NCBI GenBank assembly: GCA_907163345.1
Contig: CAJQUN010001208.1
Span: 1 to 64,000, forward strand
Length of the DNA stretch: 64,000 bases
Direction: 5' to 3'
Source of the DNA: Haberlea rhodopensis
Lineage: Eukaryota; Streptophyta; Magnoliopsida; Lamiales; Gesneriaceae
A program made the translations under genes and the position numbers. Positions 11,301 through 22,279 of this stretch are shown one piece after another (positions within the stretch are counted from its first letter, which is position 1; each line of letters starts with the position of its first letter). The notes beneath the pieces were generated by a model, which had not been told where the DNA came from, ran no database searches, and saw only the letters and a program-made list of their open reading frames with translations.

Positions 11301-14300
11301 AAAAATCAAGTTCTTTACCAACAAAAACAGATTCAGGACACAAACCATTTAAAGGCACAGAAGGAGATCTATTAATCAAGTAAGCAGCTGTCACAACAGC
11401 TTCACCCCAAAACTTCTTTGAGACCAGAATATGCAAGCATACTTCTAACTTTCTCAAGGAGTGTCCTATTCATCCTCTCAGCAACACCATTTTGCTGAGG
11501 GGTATAGGGAATAGTCTTGTGCCTTTGAATCCTAGATTGATTGCACAAATTTGTCAAACAAATAATTACAGAATTTCAAGCCATTATCAGTCCTAAGTTT
11601 CTTAATCTTTTTACCAGTTTGGTTCTCAATCAAAATCTTCCAATTTTGAAACTTTTCAAAAGCATCTGATTTATTTTTAATTAGAAAAACCCATATTTTT
11701 CTAGAAAAGTCATCGATCACAGATAAGAAGTATCTATTACCACCTTGTGTAGGAACACTAGAGGGACCCCACACATCAGCATGCAAGTACTCAAGAATCA
11801 CATAACTCTTAGTCACATTCGGGGAAGGGGAAACCGGGAATTTAACTCTTTGTTGTTTGCCATAAACACAAGAATCACAGAAAGGCATGCAAGACAACTT
11901 GTCTTTACCAAAACAACCATTTTTATGCAAAATCTCTAGACCTTTAGCGCTCATATGACCTAATCTTCTATGCCACAGATTAGTCAAGTCATCAGTCACA
12001 GAATTCACATTATCATACACAGATTCAGTTTTGCAAACATAAAGGTTTCTTTTCTTTTCAGCTTTGAAAACTACCAAAGAACCCTTTAAGATTTTCATAA
12101 CTCCATTTCCCCATCTACCCTCAAAACCACCAGATTCTAAAGCAGCACAAGACATCAAATTATTGCACAAAGCAGGAACATGTCTTACATCTTTTAGAGT
12201 CATAGAATAACCAGAATCAAACTTCAAGTAAACATCACCAATGCCAACAACTTTACAAGGTTTCTCATCAGCCATAGACACAGAACCATTTTCAACTTCT
12301 TTATAATTATTAGAAAACAAATTTCTAAAGGGTGACATGTGATAAGAGCAACCAGAATCAATTAGCCATTCATTTTCACACACAGTAGATGAATGCACAG
12401 AATTCACAGCATCACATAAATCAGTCACCATAAAGATATCATCTGAGTTTTCACCGGATGAGGAAGCATGATTCACTTGTTCATAAGATTGGTTGTTATC
12501 ATTTTGTTTCTGGTTTTTCTTTTTAGGACAGTCTTTAAAAAAGTGATTAGGATCACCACAGTTAAAGCACTTTCTGTTCTTAGGCCTAGACTTAGACCTA
12601 GCCTTGTTATACATATGTTGAGACCTACCTCTAACATGCATAACTTCATCTGAATTTTGCTTACTACCTTTGTTCACTTTTAAATCTAGTTCTTTACTCT
12701 TAAGACCACTAATCACAGTGTCAAGCGTAATAGAATCTCTACCATACTTATAGCAGATTTGACATCACTATATGTCTCAGGAATAGCATTTAAAAGCACA
12801 ATAGGAGTATAATCATCAATATTCCTATCTCCAGTTAACTTAATATCTTGAATCAATTCTGTAAACACATCAAGGTTCTCATCAACATCTTTGTTCAAGT
12901 CAAGCTTGAATCTAAAAAAATTTTCAAGTAAAAACAATTTACTAGGCAAAGAGGTTTCCGTATAAAGCTCTTCTAATTTTCCCAAAGAAGTTTTGCAGAA
13001 TTAAGTTTACCACACTTTCTAAGCACAGAGTCAGATAGATTCAAGATTATGGAAGAGTAAGCAAATTCATCATCTTCAGCTTTCTTAGCAGGGGTAATAT
13101 CATCAGCATAATTACCACCTATCGCCTTAAAAACTTTCTGTTGAATTAAAATTCCTTTCATTTTCTGTTGCCAAATAGAAAAATCTGATTTTCCATTAAA
13201 GGGTTCCATGTTATAGCCAGAAATAGAAGCCATTGCACAAGATCAAAATAACGCACACTAAATCACAGGCTAACAAATTACACAAAGTAAGCAGCAGAAG
13301 CAGGACCACACAAAATAGGCACAGATAATGAAAAACTGAAAGTTTTTAGACAATTTTTAAAATTTCAGTGAGCCACACTGAAAAACACAAAAAACACAGA
13401 ATCACACAAATTCCTAGTTTTCTACAGCAAGCAAGCCTCAGAACCTAAGACCTAGACGTTCAACAAAGCAGTAAAAGTTTTAGGGTTCAAGCCAATCACT
13501 TACAACCCAGAGGCCAACGCTCTGGGGTTTTTCCACCAAAAAGCCGAACTGGCGCAGAATCTGAACCGGGAAACAGCCGCTGCCCGAGCGACGCTGTTCA
13601 CCCACCAGGCGCTGATAGCCGCTCTGATACCACTGTTAGGAGGGTATCCACCTTGACATCGCCATGTGTACCTGCAAATTCAAATACAAATACACACAAT
13701 ATACGAATATAATAGTAAACTCAAAAGGATATCGAGTCAGGCTCAGATCTGCTGTTTTCCCAATCTACGTCACGGAGAGAAACCTCAGCAAAGACCAGAA
13801 GGTGTCGACAACACCCACGTCAAAATTATGCCGGAAGAACAAAGCTACACGGCAGAACTCTCTCTCGGCCAGAACCCACAGCGAAGCACACACGGTACTC
13901 ACGCCACCACTGAACAGAACTCTCTCGGCCAGAACCCACTGCACCTAGTCTCAAGCAAAGCGCACACAGCACTCACGCCACAACCCACACGGCTAGCAAC
14001 TCCACACAACACTCACGCACAAAGCCACAGCCAACACTGCTCAACTGAATCACTCAACCACGCCTCACCACCGGAACTCCGAACCACCGGAGCACAAAGC
14101 TCACAGGAAGGGACGCACGAACAGAACCACCACCAAGGATGGAACAATCGCCACCGGGAATCACAAAGAAAAGAGGTAGACGAACGTACTGAAGTTCTTT
14201 GCTCAGAGTGAAAGAGGCCAGCTACTGATATGAATTGGAGAGTGAAGGAGGCAGACGGCTGGAGCAAAAAACTCAGAGTGAAGGATGAAGGAGGCGGACG

Positions 14301-15297
14301 CAACAAACTAGAGAGGCGCTTATCTGACTTAATTAGGCTTCTGGTTAAGGGGAGGATTAGTTTAGGTTAAATAAGGGTTAAAGATTATGGGCTTTAGGTT
14401 TAGAGGGCCACATTTATTTGGGCCACAATACCCAACAATTTGAATGGTCCGGAAAAAAAATCTCGTCTTTGGAAATATTAGATGATAGCGAGTGCAAACT
14501 CAAATTGAGAAAGTGGTCATTTGACTGTCTAAGTAAATAATTAGATTTTTTTTTTGACCAAATAATAATTAGATTTTTTGCATGCATTGAAAATGGATTC
14601 TTAACAGCTTAATCGATTAGCTAATTTTCATCATACAACCACCACCTTTGAAATTTAATGCAGCATAGTATAATTTGTACCTCTATTAGGATCTGGGCTT
14701 TGCCCCCCCTCAATCAGCAAGGAAAAGCTGCGTACATTAGACTTAAACTGGCTCGACCTCTTTCCGGATCCCGTACATAGCGGGAGTTTCGTGCACGAGT
14801 TTGACAATTAAAATACTCCATTCTAAAAATCTCATATTCTCCAATTCATTTTAAATCTACAACTTCGAATATTTTCATCAAGTCATATGCTTCCTTTTTA
14901 TCAACTTTAAATGTTTCTTTGTTCTTTCTTTAAAATTAAGGAATATATGCATATATAAGACAAGGGAAATTAAATGTACCTTAGTATCAATATAGTCTGC
15001 CCAAAAACGAGATAGTGCACGTTCATATGCATCAGCAGGGAAGAAGGAAGGACTAGTAGGCCAAGCATCATCGATATACTGCACAGTGATAAGTGATTCG
15101 CATACCGGCTTCTTGCCATGGATAAGAACTGGGATTTTCTTATGGACTGGATTATATTTTAGTAGGATCTCACTTTTTTTGTAGGGAATATCTTCAATGA
15201 ATTCATGCTCGATAGATTTTAACTTTAGAGCAAGTTGAACCCGATTCACATACGGGCAAGACCATGTTCCTAGAAGCTTTGCATCACTTGTTGACAT
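8309..15297 (-). CDS. Tau-class glutathione S-transferase, two exons
   Basis: This soluble enzyme would conjugate glutathione to electrophiles (xenobiotics, peroxides) in the cytosol. Exon 1 is 14980-15297 (106 codons, ATG at 15297) and exon 2 is 8309-8686 (125 codons plus TAA); the junction is phase 0 with GT donor (GGTACAT) and AG acceptor (TTTCAG). This gives 231 residues, normal for plant tau GSTs. Exon 1 holds the thioredoxin-like G-site with KIPVLIHGKKPVCESL (the cis-Pro and the Glu-Ser glutathione contacts). Exon 2 holds the all-helical C-terminal domain with PYFGGENIGFLDIVLG. The oddity is the active-site motif WSCPYVNRV: most tau GSTs have Ser where this has Cys (W-x-S-P), so the chemistry may resemble Cys-type thiol transferases. 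The intron is 6.3 kb because a copia element sits in it. Apart from that the frame is intact and the gene is probably functional. Confidence 0.9.
8687..9095 (-). other. GST intron, 3' part
   Basis: AT-rich intron sequence between the exon 2 acceptor and the copia insertion. No other feature was seen. Together with 14443-14979 it restores an original intron of about 0.95 kb. Confidence 0.75.
9101..9901 (-). repeat. 3' LTR of the Tork-like element
   Basis: 801 bp, TG...CA termini, nearly identical to 13634-14437. In element orientation it lies downstream of the coding region. ORFs inside it are not conserved genes. Confidence 0.93.
9902..9913 (-). other. Polypurine tract of the Tork-like element
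   Basis: On the minus strand AAGGTGGAGATT directly precedes the 3' LTR, as expected for the plus-strand primer of reverse transcription. Confidence 0.8.
10156..11457 (-). pseudogene. Copia integrase C-terminus plus remnants of RT and RNase H
   Basis: 433 codons are open. The first 120 residues are the integrase C-terminal region (AAYLINRSPSVPL, FGCSAFVHRK, GYRLW). Reverse transcriptase starts at YNEALKSKNTNDW and WILVPKPVNCLIVDCKWLFK. It then jumps from GVDF straight to VNVPLAAHFVLS, which normally lies after the polymerase core. The catalytic YVDD segment (roughly 170-180 residues by family comparison) is therefore missing. A second jump removes most of RNase H before MCTKCLSLSKF. It is an internally deleted polyprotein. 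Confidence 0.85.
11532..12716 (-). pseudogene. Copia gag zinc knuckle, protease and integrase core
   Basis: 394 codons in one frame. In order: zinc knuckle CFNCGDPNHFFKDC (about residue 50), aspartic protease WLIDSGCSYHMS (about 118), gag-pre-integrase LWHRRLGHMSAKGL with CDSCVYGKQQ (about 245-290), and integrase start HADVWGP (first Asp) with the second Asp in LRTDNG (about 375). The frame stops near 11532. The conserved continuation (TPQQNGVAERMNR, bearing the third catalytic residue context) lies at about 11460-11530 in another frame, which shows a frameshift between this ORF and the next. Confidence 0.88.
12713..13233 (-). pseudogene. Copia gag, N-terminal part, frameshifted
   Basis: The ATG at 13233 starts MASISGYNMEPFNGKSDF, the usual copia gag opening (FxGKxDFSxWQxKMKxxLIQQ). 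The frame breaks near 12975 and continues as KLEELYTETSLPSKLFLLE, typical of the gag capsid region. The next frame overlaps by a few bases at 12716. The natural product would be one gag polypeptide; here it is split. Confidence 0.85.
13621..13632 (-). other. Primer-binding site (initiator tRNA-Met), Tork-like element
   Basis: The minus strand reads TGGTATCAGAGC, the standard plant complement to the 3' end of initiator tRNA-Met, one base from the 5' LTR end. Confidence 0.9.
13634..14437 (-). repeat. 5' LTR of the Tork-like element
   Basis: 804 bp, pair of 9101-9901. In element orientation it is upstream of gag and of the primer-binding site. Confidence 0.93.
14717..14801 (+). mobile_element. 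SINE 3' body fragment in GST intron
   Basis: The stretch AAGCTGCGTACATTAGAC followed by a GGATCCCGTACATAGCGGGAG-type block and TTCGTGCAC resembles the conserved 3' half of plant tRNA-derived SINEs, which ends in a stem GACCC...GCGGGAG and GTGCACCGGG. The 5' half with Pol III boxes was not found. A related piece lies at 43727-43810. Confidence 0.55.
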
Positions 15298-15730
15298 TCC
15301 CTATTCTTTGAAAACTTACTGTGTTTTGAATTTATTGTGAATTTTGTACAAGGTCTTAAGTTTTGAGGGGTTTTTATATGTGATGGAATCCAACACATGC
15401 ATTGGTATAGTAATATTGGAGTCATCGAATGATGCCATACCATTCGGCTGCCTCCTTCTATGATACTGTTACAGTACAAGGCAAGAATTTCCAATCAAAC
15501 TGTTGTACTATACTTGGTGCCTTGGCCCATGGGGAAGGATTGGTGAAACTTATAATAGCCTCCTTCAGTGGCCGTACAGGACTAAAAGTATTAACATGAA
15601 AAATGGAGTATAGAAAAACTTTTAAGGGATCAAAATAATAGAATTTGAATTTAATGGCGAAGCTTTTTTTATTGATTTGATTCGTACCATAAAAGGATAA
15701 CAATTGATTCTAAATCATAATCTTTGTTAA
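15298..15730 (-). promoter_or_regulatory. Upstream region of the GST gene
   Basis: About 430 bp separate the GST start codon from the copia remnant, so any proximal promoter is short or includes transposon DNA. No strong element could be picked by eye. The ORFs on the minus strand here are not conserved. Confidence 0.3.
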
Positions 15731-16260
15731 CTAGGGAACATATCTAGACGTATCAGTAATACGCCCCCGCAAAATCGAGGTGACATTGGCCACAGATATT
15801 TTGGAACGTAGGAGATCAAATCGTGTACGATGAAGAGGCTTAGTGATGATATCAGCCAATTGATCAAGAGTGTTGACATAGGAGACAATTAGAATGCCTT
15901 TGGAGGATAAGTCACAGACGAAGTGAAGATCAATGGCAATATGCTTCATACGCGAGTGCATGATAGGATGCAAAGCTAGACGAGTAGGGGCTTAGCACCA
16001 TCCATATGATGGCGATGAACAAATCAAGGGTATACTTGTGTTGAGACAGGAAGATGTCGTCTTTGCAGTGTGCGGCCTGAATACCAAGAAAGTAGGATCG
16101 TACGCCTAGATCTTTGACAGCAAAGTGAGTCAGTAGATGTTGAATGACGGAAGTGGTGAGGATTGAGTGAGCCAGTGATTATAAGGTCATCCACATACAC
16201 TAGAACAAAGAGATGAGCCTGATCTCAGTGAAGAATGAACATAGATGTGTTGGAGAGAGA
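15731..16260 (-). pseudogene. Copia RT C-terminus and RNase H end
   Basis: The minus strand encodes LFVLVYVDDLIITGS (RT catalytic YVDD, about 16180-16215). After a deletion and frame change comes SRMKHIAIDLHFVCDL...LADIITKPLHRTRFDLLRSK, the usual copia RNase H end (15750-15970). A stop follows SRYVP. The middle third of RNase H is lost. Confidence 0.85.
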
Positions 16261-16591
16261 CTGTGTGTGATGTCCGTGAATTATTGGTGTAAATCCGGTG
16301 TGGTATTATTCCTTAATGGATTTTAATTGTGGCAATTATGAATTAATTGCGGTATTGGGACTCTCGAGGATTTTAAATCTGGTATTTGGGGTCGTTGGAT
16401 CCAAGGGTTGAGATTGTATTCTCATCGTGGTGATAAACCTTGGAATTTGGTTTTTGGTGGGATCTGGGGTCCGGGGTGCTTTGATTGGGGCTGGTAATGA
16501 AAATTGAGATTGAGAGATAATTATTGAACACACATGATTTTTAATGAGTCATGATGTAATTGTGGAGGACTCGGGATTTTTGAGCCTTGGT

Positions 16592-16600
16592 ACTATATAT
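16592..16600 (+). promoter_or_regulatory. Likely TATA box of the gypsy LTR
   Basis: ACTATATATA lies about 330 bp inside the LTR and is followed 20-30 bp later by a CT-rich tract, the usual arrangement of U3/R. Sister LTRs have the same arrangement at 59799-59808 (TATATATATC) and, reversed, near 20503-20510 (CTATAAATACC). Confidence 0.55.
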
Positions 16601-16983
16601 ACCAAGTGGACTCGGTGTTCAAGCATTCTCTTCTCCCTCTTCTCTCTCTCTCTTTCACGCCTAACCATCCCCCCTTTTTCCCCTCTTTTCTCCCATGGAG
16701 GAGAAATCGCTGGTAGCTTGGCTCCGAAGCCGGATTTCTCGAAGAAGAGTTGGTAATCTTCTTCCCATCATCTTTATCTTTGATTTGATAGTAATATTGT
16801 GGATTTTGGTTAGGATTTGGGTTGGATGGAATTTGGGAGTTTTTGGTTAAAATTCAAAGTTGTATTTTTGGTGTTTTTATTGGTTTTAAATAGAGTATAT
16901 TAGGTGTTGAAGGTGTAAGGGATGTTGGTTTTGAGTTTGGGTGTGAAAAACACCATTGAAGCTCGAGTTTTTCGAAAAATCGC

Positions 16984-17158
16984 AGGTCTCGGTCGATCGC
17001 GGCTTGGCGTCGATCGATCGCGACGAGATTCTAGAAATTTAAGAAGATGCACAGTGCTAGCGATCGATCGCGGAGACTCGCGATCCATCGCGTGAACGTT
17101 CTGTTTGGCAGCGGGTGGCGCGATCGATCGCGACAAAAGCATCGATCGATCGCTGCTC
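16984..17158 (+). repeat. GATC palindrome array in the older nested LTR
   Basis: Six (G/A)TCGATCG or ATCCATCG units with start-to-start distances of 21, 50, 20, 40 and 22 bp. Flanks of most units extend the palindrome to GCGATCGATCGC. The intervening sequence differs from the arrays at 5555 and 61557. Confidence 0.88.
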
Positions 17159-18208
17159 AAAGTCATGAGTTTTTTTTTAAACTTAGGCAAAAGTTGGGAT
17201 TTTGGAATCGGGGTTTAATTAGCTGATTTTTTGGAGCAATGTCTACATTCCAATAGGAATGCTTCACCTTAAAAATGGATTGGTTAGAGGCGAACTTTAA
17301 TAAAAAAAAATGGACTACTCAATTGTGCAATTGGCTATCACTAAACATATTAAATGGAATATTTTGGGTAGTATGCATGCTCCGCCATAGGACTTTTAAA
17401 ATGGTTAATCGTCATGGTTGACGATATAATTGGAGGTTGTGAACGTGCTTGGGCACGTGGTTGAATTATTGTAATTAATTGTTAATTATGCTTAGCACAT
17501 AATTCATCAGATCACGGGACTAAGGCAAGGTTGGACTCGAACTACGGAATTATAATGTACGTGTAACGTACGAGCATAATATTATATCTTATTACAACCT
17601 TTGAATGCATGGTATATTGTAATTGCAGTAAATAGACATGTGTTGTGAACTATATGGTGCCGCCATGGAGCGAGCAAACGGTTGAGATATTGTCGCTATG
17701 GAGCGAACATCGGTTATGAATGCCGCTGCTATTGAGCAAGCGATGAAATGGAGTTGTTGAACCATTGTTAGATACATGTGATATCTATAAACATTATAAA
17801 TGATTGGATTTCATTAATTTACGGAAATTGGTAACTGGCTTTTGGAAATTTGATGGTTTCGGTTATTTTGAGAACAGGAACAGCACGGGGGATTCCATGT
17901 GGTAACGATACTATACAGGGAGTATCTTTTACATTACAGTTTTATATTCTGTAAATTATGTACTGTGATTATTGGAATGGTGGTATTGGTATGCTCACCC
18001 GTGTGGGGGCTGTCTCTGTTGGGGCAGGTGGAACAGGCACAGCGGTAGCTCCGGAGTTGAGATCGAGCTATGGATTAGAGGTGCTTCCAGGACCAAATTA
18101 CCAGTGCCGGTATGGAGTAGAGTACCTTATACATTAAATACGCATTCATTCATTGGGTGCTCGCATGTGAGCACATTTATATGTGTATAAGGGTTGTATA
18201 AAGGGCAT

Positions 18209-20840
18209 TGTAAGGACCCCAAGCCCTTAACCCTTGATTAGTGTATTAATCATTGTGTGTGGCACATGCTTTCAATAAAAATCGTCGATCGGGAAACTCA
18301 TATGATACTTTACCATTGAATGGCAAATACAAAATTTTCTTTAATACTCAATGTTATAAGAATCATCATCCTAACAACAAATAGACTCATAAAGTTCGCC
18401 CATTACCATCCCCATTACACCACTTTTTACATTGTGGACTTTTATAAAAATTTGGGCAGAGTCTCCCCATAAATAGAGCCATCCCGAAATAAAAGCACAT
18501 CACATAATATAGTTCCCGGCCAGGGAAAACACATACTCAACAGAATACAGCAACACTAAGTAAATTCCCAGCCAGGGAAGACACCACACATAAGACAACA
18601 TAAGTGGGTTTCAACACCCACATAATACACCAATGACTCTCATATCATTAGCAATTCTACCCTTAATTGCATGCAACATAGAATGAAAGAGAGAAAGGCT
18701 CATGCCTTTATATACAACCCATATACAAGTATAACCGTGCTCACATGCGAGCATCATAAATGTGTATATAACCCTCGGGTGTATATAAGTACTCTATACG
18801 ATACCGTGCTCCATCAAGCCCTGGTACCACGATCCTGGGAGTACATCCAATCAACAGCTCGAGCTCAGCTCCACAGCCATCGATGTACCTGTTCACCTGC
18901 CCCAACAGAGACAGCCCCCAACGGGGTGAGCATACCAAAATCCCATAATCACAGTAATGAAATTCATAATTTACAACAAAAGTAAATACTAATGAATTTT
19001 AAATGATACTCCCTGGATGGCAACGTCCTCATCCGGGATTCCGTGTACTGTCCATGTTCTCACAATCATCAAACTCATCAAATCTCAAAAATCAGTAAAT
19101 CAACACATTGATTTAACTCATTGCATGCCTAGTTCTCGAATATCAATAGATGGTGATTCCAAATATATTATACATGCAAATATGGATATCTCAATATCAA
19201 ATACTGATTTCTCAACTTCGCTATCAATCACAGATAGCTCAAATGCCTCGCATTTATTTTACCAATTCCCCTTTTATGCTTAGACATCTCAAATATCTTA
19301 TAATGATTACATGATTCTACGGTCATTCTCAGGCATCTCAATGCCCTACAATGGTCATATACTGATTTCTCAACTTCGCTATCAATCACAGATAGCTCAA
19401 ATGCCTCGCATTTATTTTACCACTTCCCCTTTTATACTTAGACATCTCAAATGTCTTATAATGATTACATGATTCTACGGTCATTCTCAGGCATCTCAAT
19501 GCCCTACAATGGTCATATAAATCCAGTACCCCGTATATCATATAAGGTTATACTACTCTAGTATCACGCACGCTTGTGGCAGCGATATCAAGATTTGGTC
19601 GCCCCATAGCTATCTCAACACATATATATACCCATGCGCACAACCATTTAATGCAATCAAAATACATTATTCATTTCACAAATGCTCTAATATAAAGTAA
19701 TGCTCGTACGTCGCACGTACCTTAAATCTCCGAAGTCCGAGCCAAACCTTGCTCGAGTTCCATGCCCCGAGGAATGATGTGCTAACATGATAAATAATTC
19801 ACAATTATTTACGAACATGCAACCCATGTTCAAGCACACCCATAACCCATATACAAAAATATTGTTAACACACGACAATTAACCATTTAAAAGACCCGGG
19901 GCAGGGCATATGCAGGGAGGGAAAATCGAATGAGACATCAACGAAAATTGCTCAAAAACCCCCTACAAATTTTCGAACCCTAACATCACAATTCGAACCC
20001 AATTAAGCACCATAATTCAACTAAAATATGAATTAATCGATCAACAACATGAATCACCGCCCCCCCCTGCCAAAACCCCCAAAATTCGAACCCTAACCCC
20101 CCGCAAGCAGCGTTCAAATTCGAACCAATTGGCAACAATTTTTTTGAACCACAAAGTGTGAAATTTTCGACCCAAAATACAGCACAAAACGCCCCAAAAA
20201 CGCCTGAAGAAAAGCCCCAAAAACGTACCAAAAATCGTGCCCCAAATCGGACAGATTCGAATTTCCGAACCCTTGCGCTTTTCTGGCACAGCCGAACGCG
20301 ATTCTCGACGAAACTTCAAATTCTTGGTATGAGAAGGTGCGCCTGGAAGAGACGAAGCCGTGGGTGGGTCGGACGCGCCGGACGGCGGCGGGCGCACGGC
20401 TTGAAGCGGCGGGGGTCGAGGCAGACGGGAATCGGACGGGGAGAGAGAGAGGTCAAAGCAAAATAATGGCTTCCAATAATTAAAATCTCGGGTTCAACTG
20501 GTATTTATAGCAAAAATACCCCGAAATACTAATAGCCCCACAAATACATCATGATTCATTAAAAATCATCTGTTTTCAAAAACTCTCTCTCTAACTCCAA
20601 AACCCCCTACCGGTGCCCACACAAAGCACCCCAGATCCCGAGTCACACTAAAAACTCAACTCATAGGTTTTTCACCCAAATGAGAATACAATCTCAACCT
20701 CGGGATCCAACGATCCCAACTACTCAAATAGACAAGCCCGAAAGGCCCAACACTACGATTAAACTCTAAATCGCCACGTAAAATAACTTTATGGGTTATT
20801 AATACTCCGGGATTGACATCTATAATCCCTGGTCATCACA
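18209..20840 (-). mobile_element. Younger gypsy solo LTR nested in the older one
   Basis: A 2.63-kb LTR in reverse orientation. On the minus strand it starts TGTGATGACCAGGG and ends GGGGTCCTTACA. It is flanked by the 5-bp duplication GGCAT (18204-18208 and 20841-20845). It is homologous to the LTR it interrupts but has diverged, and it lacks the GATC array, having a GC-rich leader (20330-20460) instead. 19200-19510 holds two copies of a ~165-bp direct repeat (CTCAACTTCGCTATCAATCAC...). No internal region is present. Confidence 0.87.
19203..19520 (-). repeat. ~165-bp tandem duplication in the nested LTR
   Basis: The stretch from ATACTGATTTCTCAACTTCG to about 19360 recurs immediately at 19368-19520 with few changes, including GATTACATGATTCTACGGTC and the GGCATCTCAATGCCCTACAA motif. 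Confidence 0.8.
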
Positions 20841-21121
20841 GGCATGGTCTTTCTCTTTTCATTTATATGTTGCATGCATTAATGTGAGGAATTGCTAAAT
20901 TAATTGAGAACATGCTAGTGTATTATAAGGGTTCATGCTATGTAAGTGGATTGATTGGGGGAAATTGGACATTACATGGTTTATTGTAAGAAACTTTATT
21001 ATTGGTATGTTATGATATGGTAGCATGTGGTTCTTTCCCCCTGAGTATATGATTGTATGCACTAAATACATGGGTTAATACACTAATAGGGGGTTAAGGG
21101 CACGGGGGTTCTTACACTGTG

Positions 21122-21503
21122 TCAGCATGAATGAAAGTAGCGATGAGCTAAGGGCCTGATATCAAGCCTGGTGTGCTTGAGGAAGGTCGTAGAGAGATTT
21201 CTTCAGGTGACAGATGTGAGATGGGCGGGTACTATCCAAGAATCCAGGAGGTTGTGCCATATAAACGGGCTCTGAGATAGTGCCATGTAGAAAGGCATTG
21301 CTGATGTCAAGTTGACGCATGGGCCAGTTCTGTGATAATGCAATGGATAGCATTGTGCGGATAGTAACAGGCTTAACAACATGGCTGAATTTCAGAGAAA
21401 TCAATACCAGGATGCTGGTGAAACCCTTTGGCAACCAGACGAGCTTTATATTTGTCAAGAGATCCGTCGGGTTTGCGTTGGATGCGAAACACACATTTGC
21501 ATC
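21122..21503 (-). pseudogene. Copia reverse transcriptase, middle part
   Basis: The minus strand encodes KCVF(R)...LDISNAFLHGTISEPVYM and HLKKSLYDLPQAHQA. The RT motif D-I-x-N-A-F-L-H-G carries the first catalytic Asp. The fragment is bounded on both sides by target-site duplications of later insertions and continues the old copia polyprotein. Confidence 0.85.
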
Positions 21504-21804
21504 TGTTGGAATCGAAGAGGGGGGTGAATGAGATTCATTGGCTACTTTAGCGTTTTAAAATGAGTTTGAAAAATAAAAGAGTTTTGCGCTTGCGGAAGCC
21601 TTGAGTCAATCGATAAATAAAAAGAACAAAATAAATAAATGCGTAATGGAAATTAAAGCAATAAAAGACAAGAGATTTGTTATAGAAGTTCGGCGATGAA
21701 TCGCCTACGTCTCCTCTTCCCGGTTAGATAACCTCCAACCGAGGTTCCACTAGAACAATTGGTCTTGGCCTTGAGGGCTCCAAGTTAGCCACACAACAAC
21801 TCTT

Positions 21805-21925
21805 CCAGAGTTTACAAAGCTCTTCCCGAGCACACTACTCTTCCCGAGTACACAAGCTCTTCCCGAGCACAATACTCTTCCCGAGTACACAAAGCTCTTC
21901 CCGAGCTACCAACACTCTTCACGAG
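21805..21925 (+). repeat. ~19-bp CTCTTCCCGAG tandem array (also at 25681-25805)
   Basis: About six head-to-tail units of CTCTTCCCGAGyACACAA, 18-20 bp long, in the LTR portion near its 3' end (element orientation). The same array is in the other LTR. Confidence 0.85.
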
Positions 21926-22279
21926 TCTTCTTGGCCTTAAGGGCTCCAAGGATAGCCACAACACATGCACCAACTTTACTTGTTGGCGACTTTACAATTT
22001 TCCAGCTTGCTTTGGTGTTGGAGGACCTTTACAATAAAACCAACAAACACCTTCACGGTGTACTCACACGAAGAAACACAAGACTCTAACAAAGAAAAGA
22101 ATTACAAGCTCCAATACAACAACAATGTATGGAGATTGCAGTGCAATGTGAATTCAAAAAGATCAAGGCTTTGTAGAAGTTTGTAGACTTGTTTCGTAGC
22201 TTCAAAATGCTCCAAAGCATCAATATTTATAGTGTAGGAAGCCCCCTAGGCTCCTACTAGCCGTTGCTACACAAAAGGC

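Larger units (their letters stand above)
9101..14437 (-). mobile_element. Tork-like Ty1-copia LTR retrotransposon inside GST intron
   Basis: This is a complete element of 5.3 kb with two ~800-bp LTRs that start TGTTAGGAGGG and end CCCAACA, flanked by the exact 5-bp duplication ATTTG (9096-9100 and 14438-14442). A primer-binding site for initiator tRNA-Met and a polypurine tract sit at the right places for minus-strand transcription. The LTRs differ at only a few per cent of sites, so insertion was fairly recent. The coding part has several frame breaks and has lost most of reverse transcriptase and RNase H, so it cannot move by itself. Clade assignment (Tnt1/Tork-like) rests on the gag start and on integrase motifs such as LINRSPSVPL and HLKVFGC-type sequences. 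Confidence 0.93.
16266..21116 (+). mobile_element. Gypsy (Tekay-like) solo LTR, interrupted by a second LTR
   Basis: This LTR consists of 16266-18208 and 20846-21116 (2.2 kb in total), starts TGTGATGTCCG and ends GGTTCTTACA. It is flanked by CTGTG at 16261-16265 and 21117-21121. It sits in the RT of the old copia element. A second solo LTR is inserted at 18209-20840. Features in its own orientation are a TATA box (16592-16600), a CT-rich leader (16620-16700), a GATC palindrome array (16984-17158), GCCGCcatgGAGCGAG blocks (17650-17745) and a conserved GCTCACCCGTGTGGGGGCTG block (17993-18012). No internal region is present. Confidence 0.87.
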
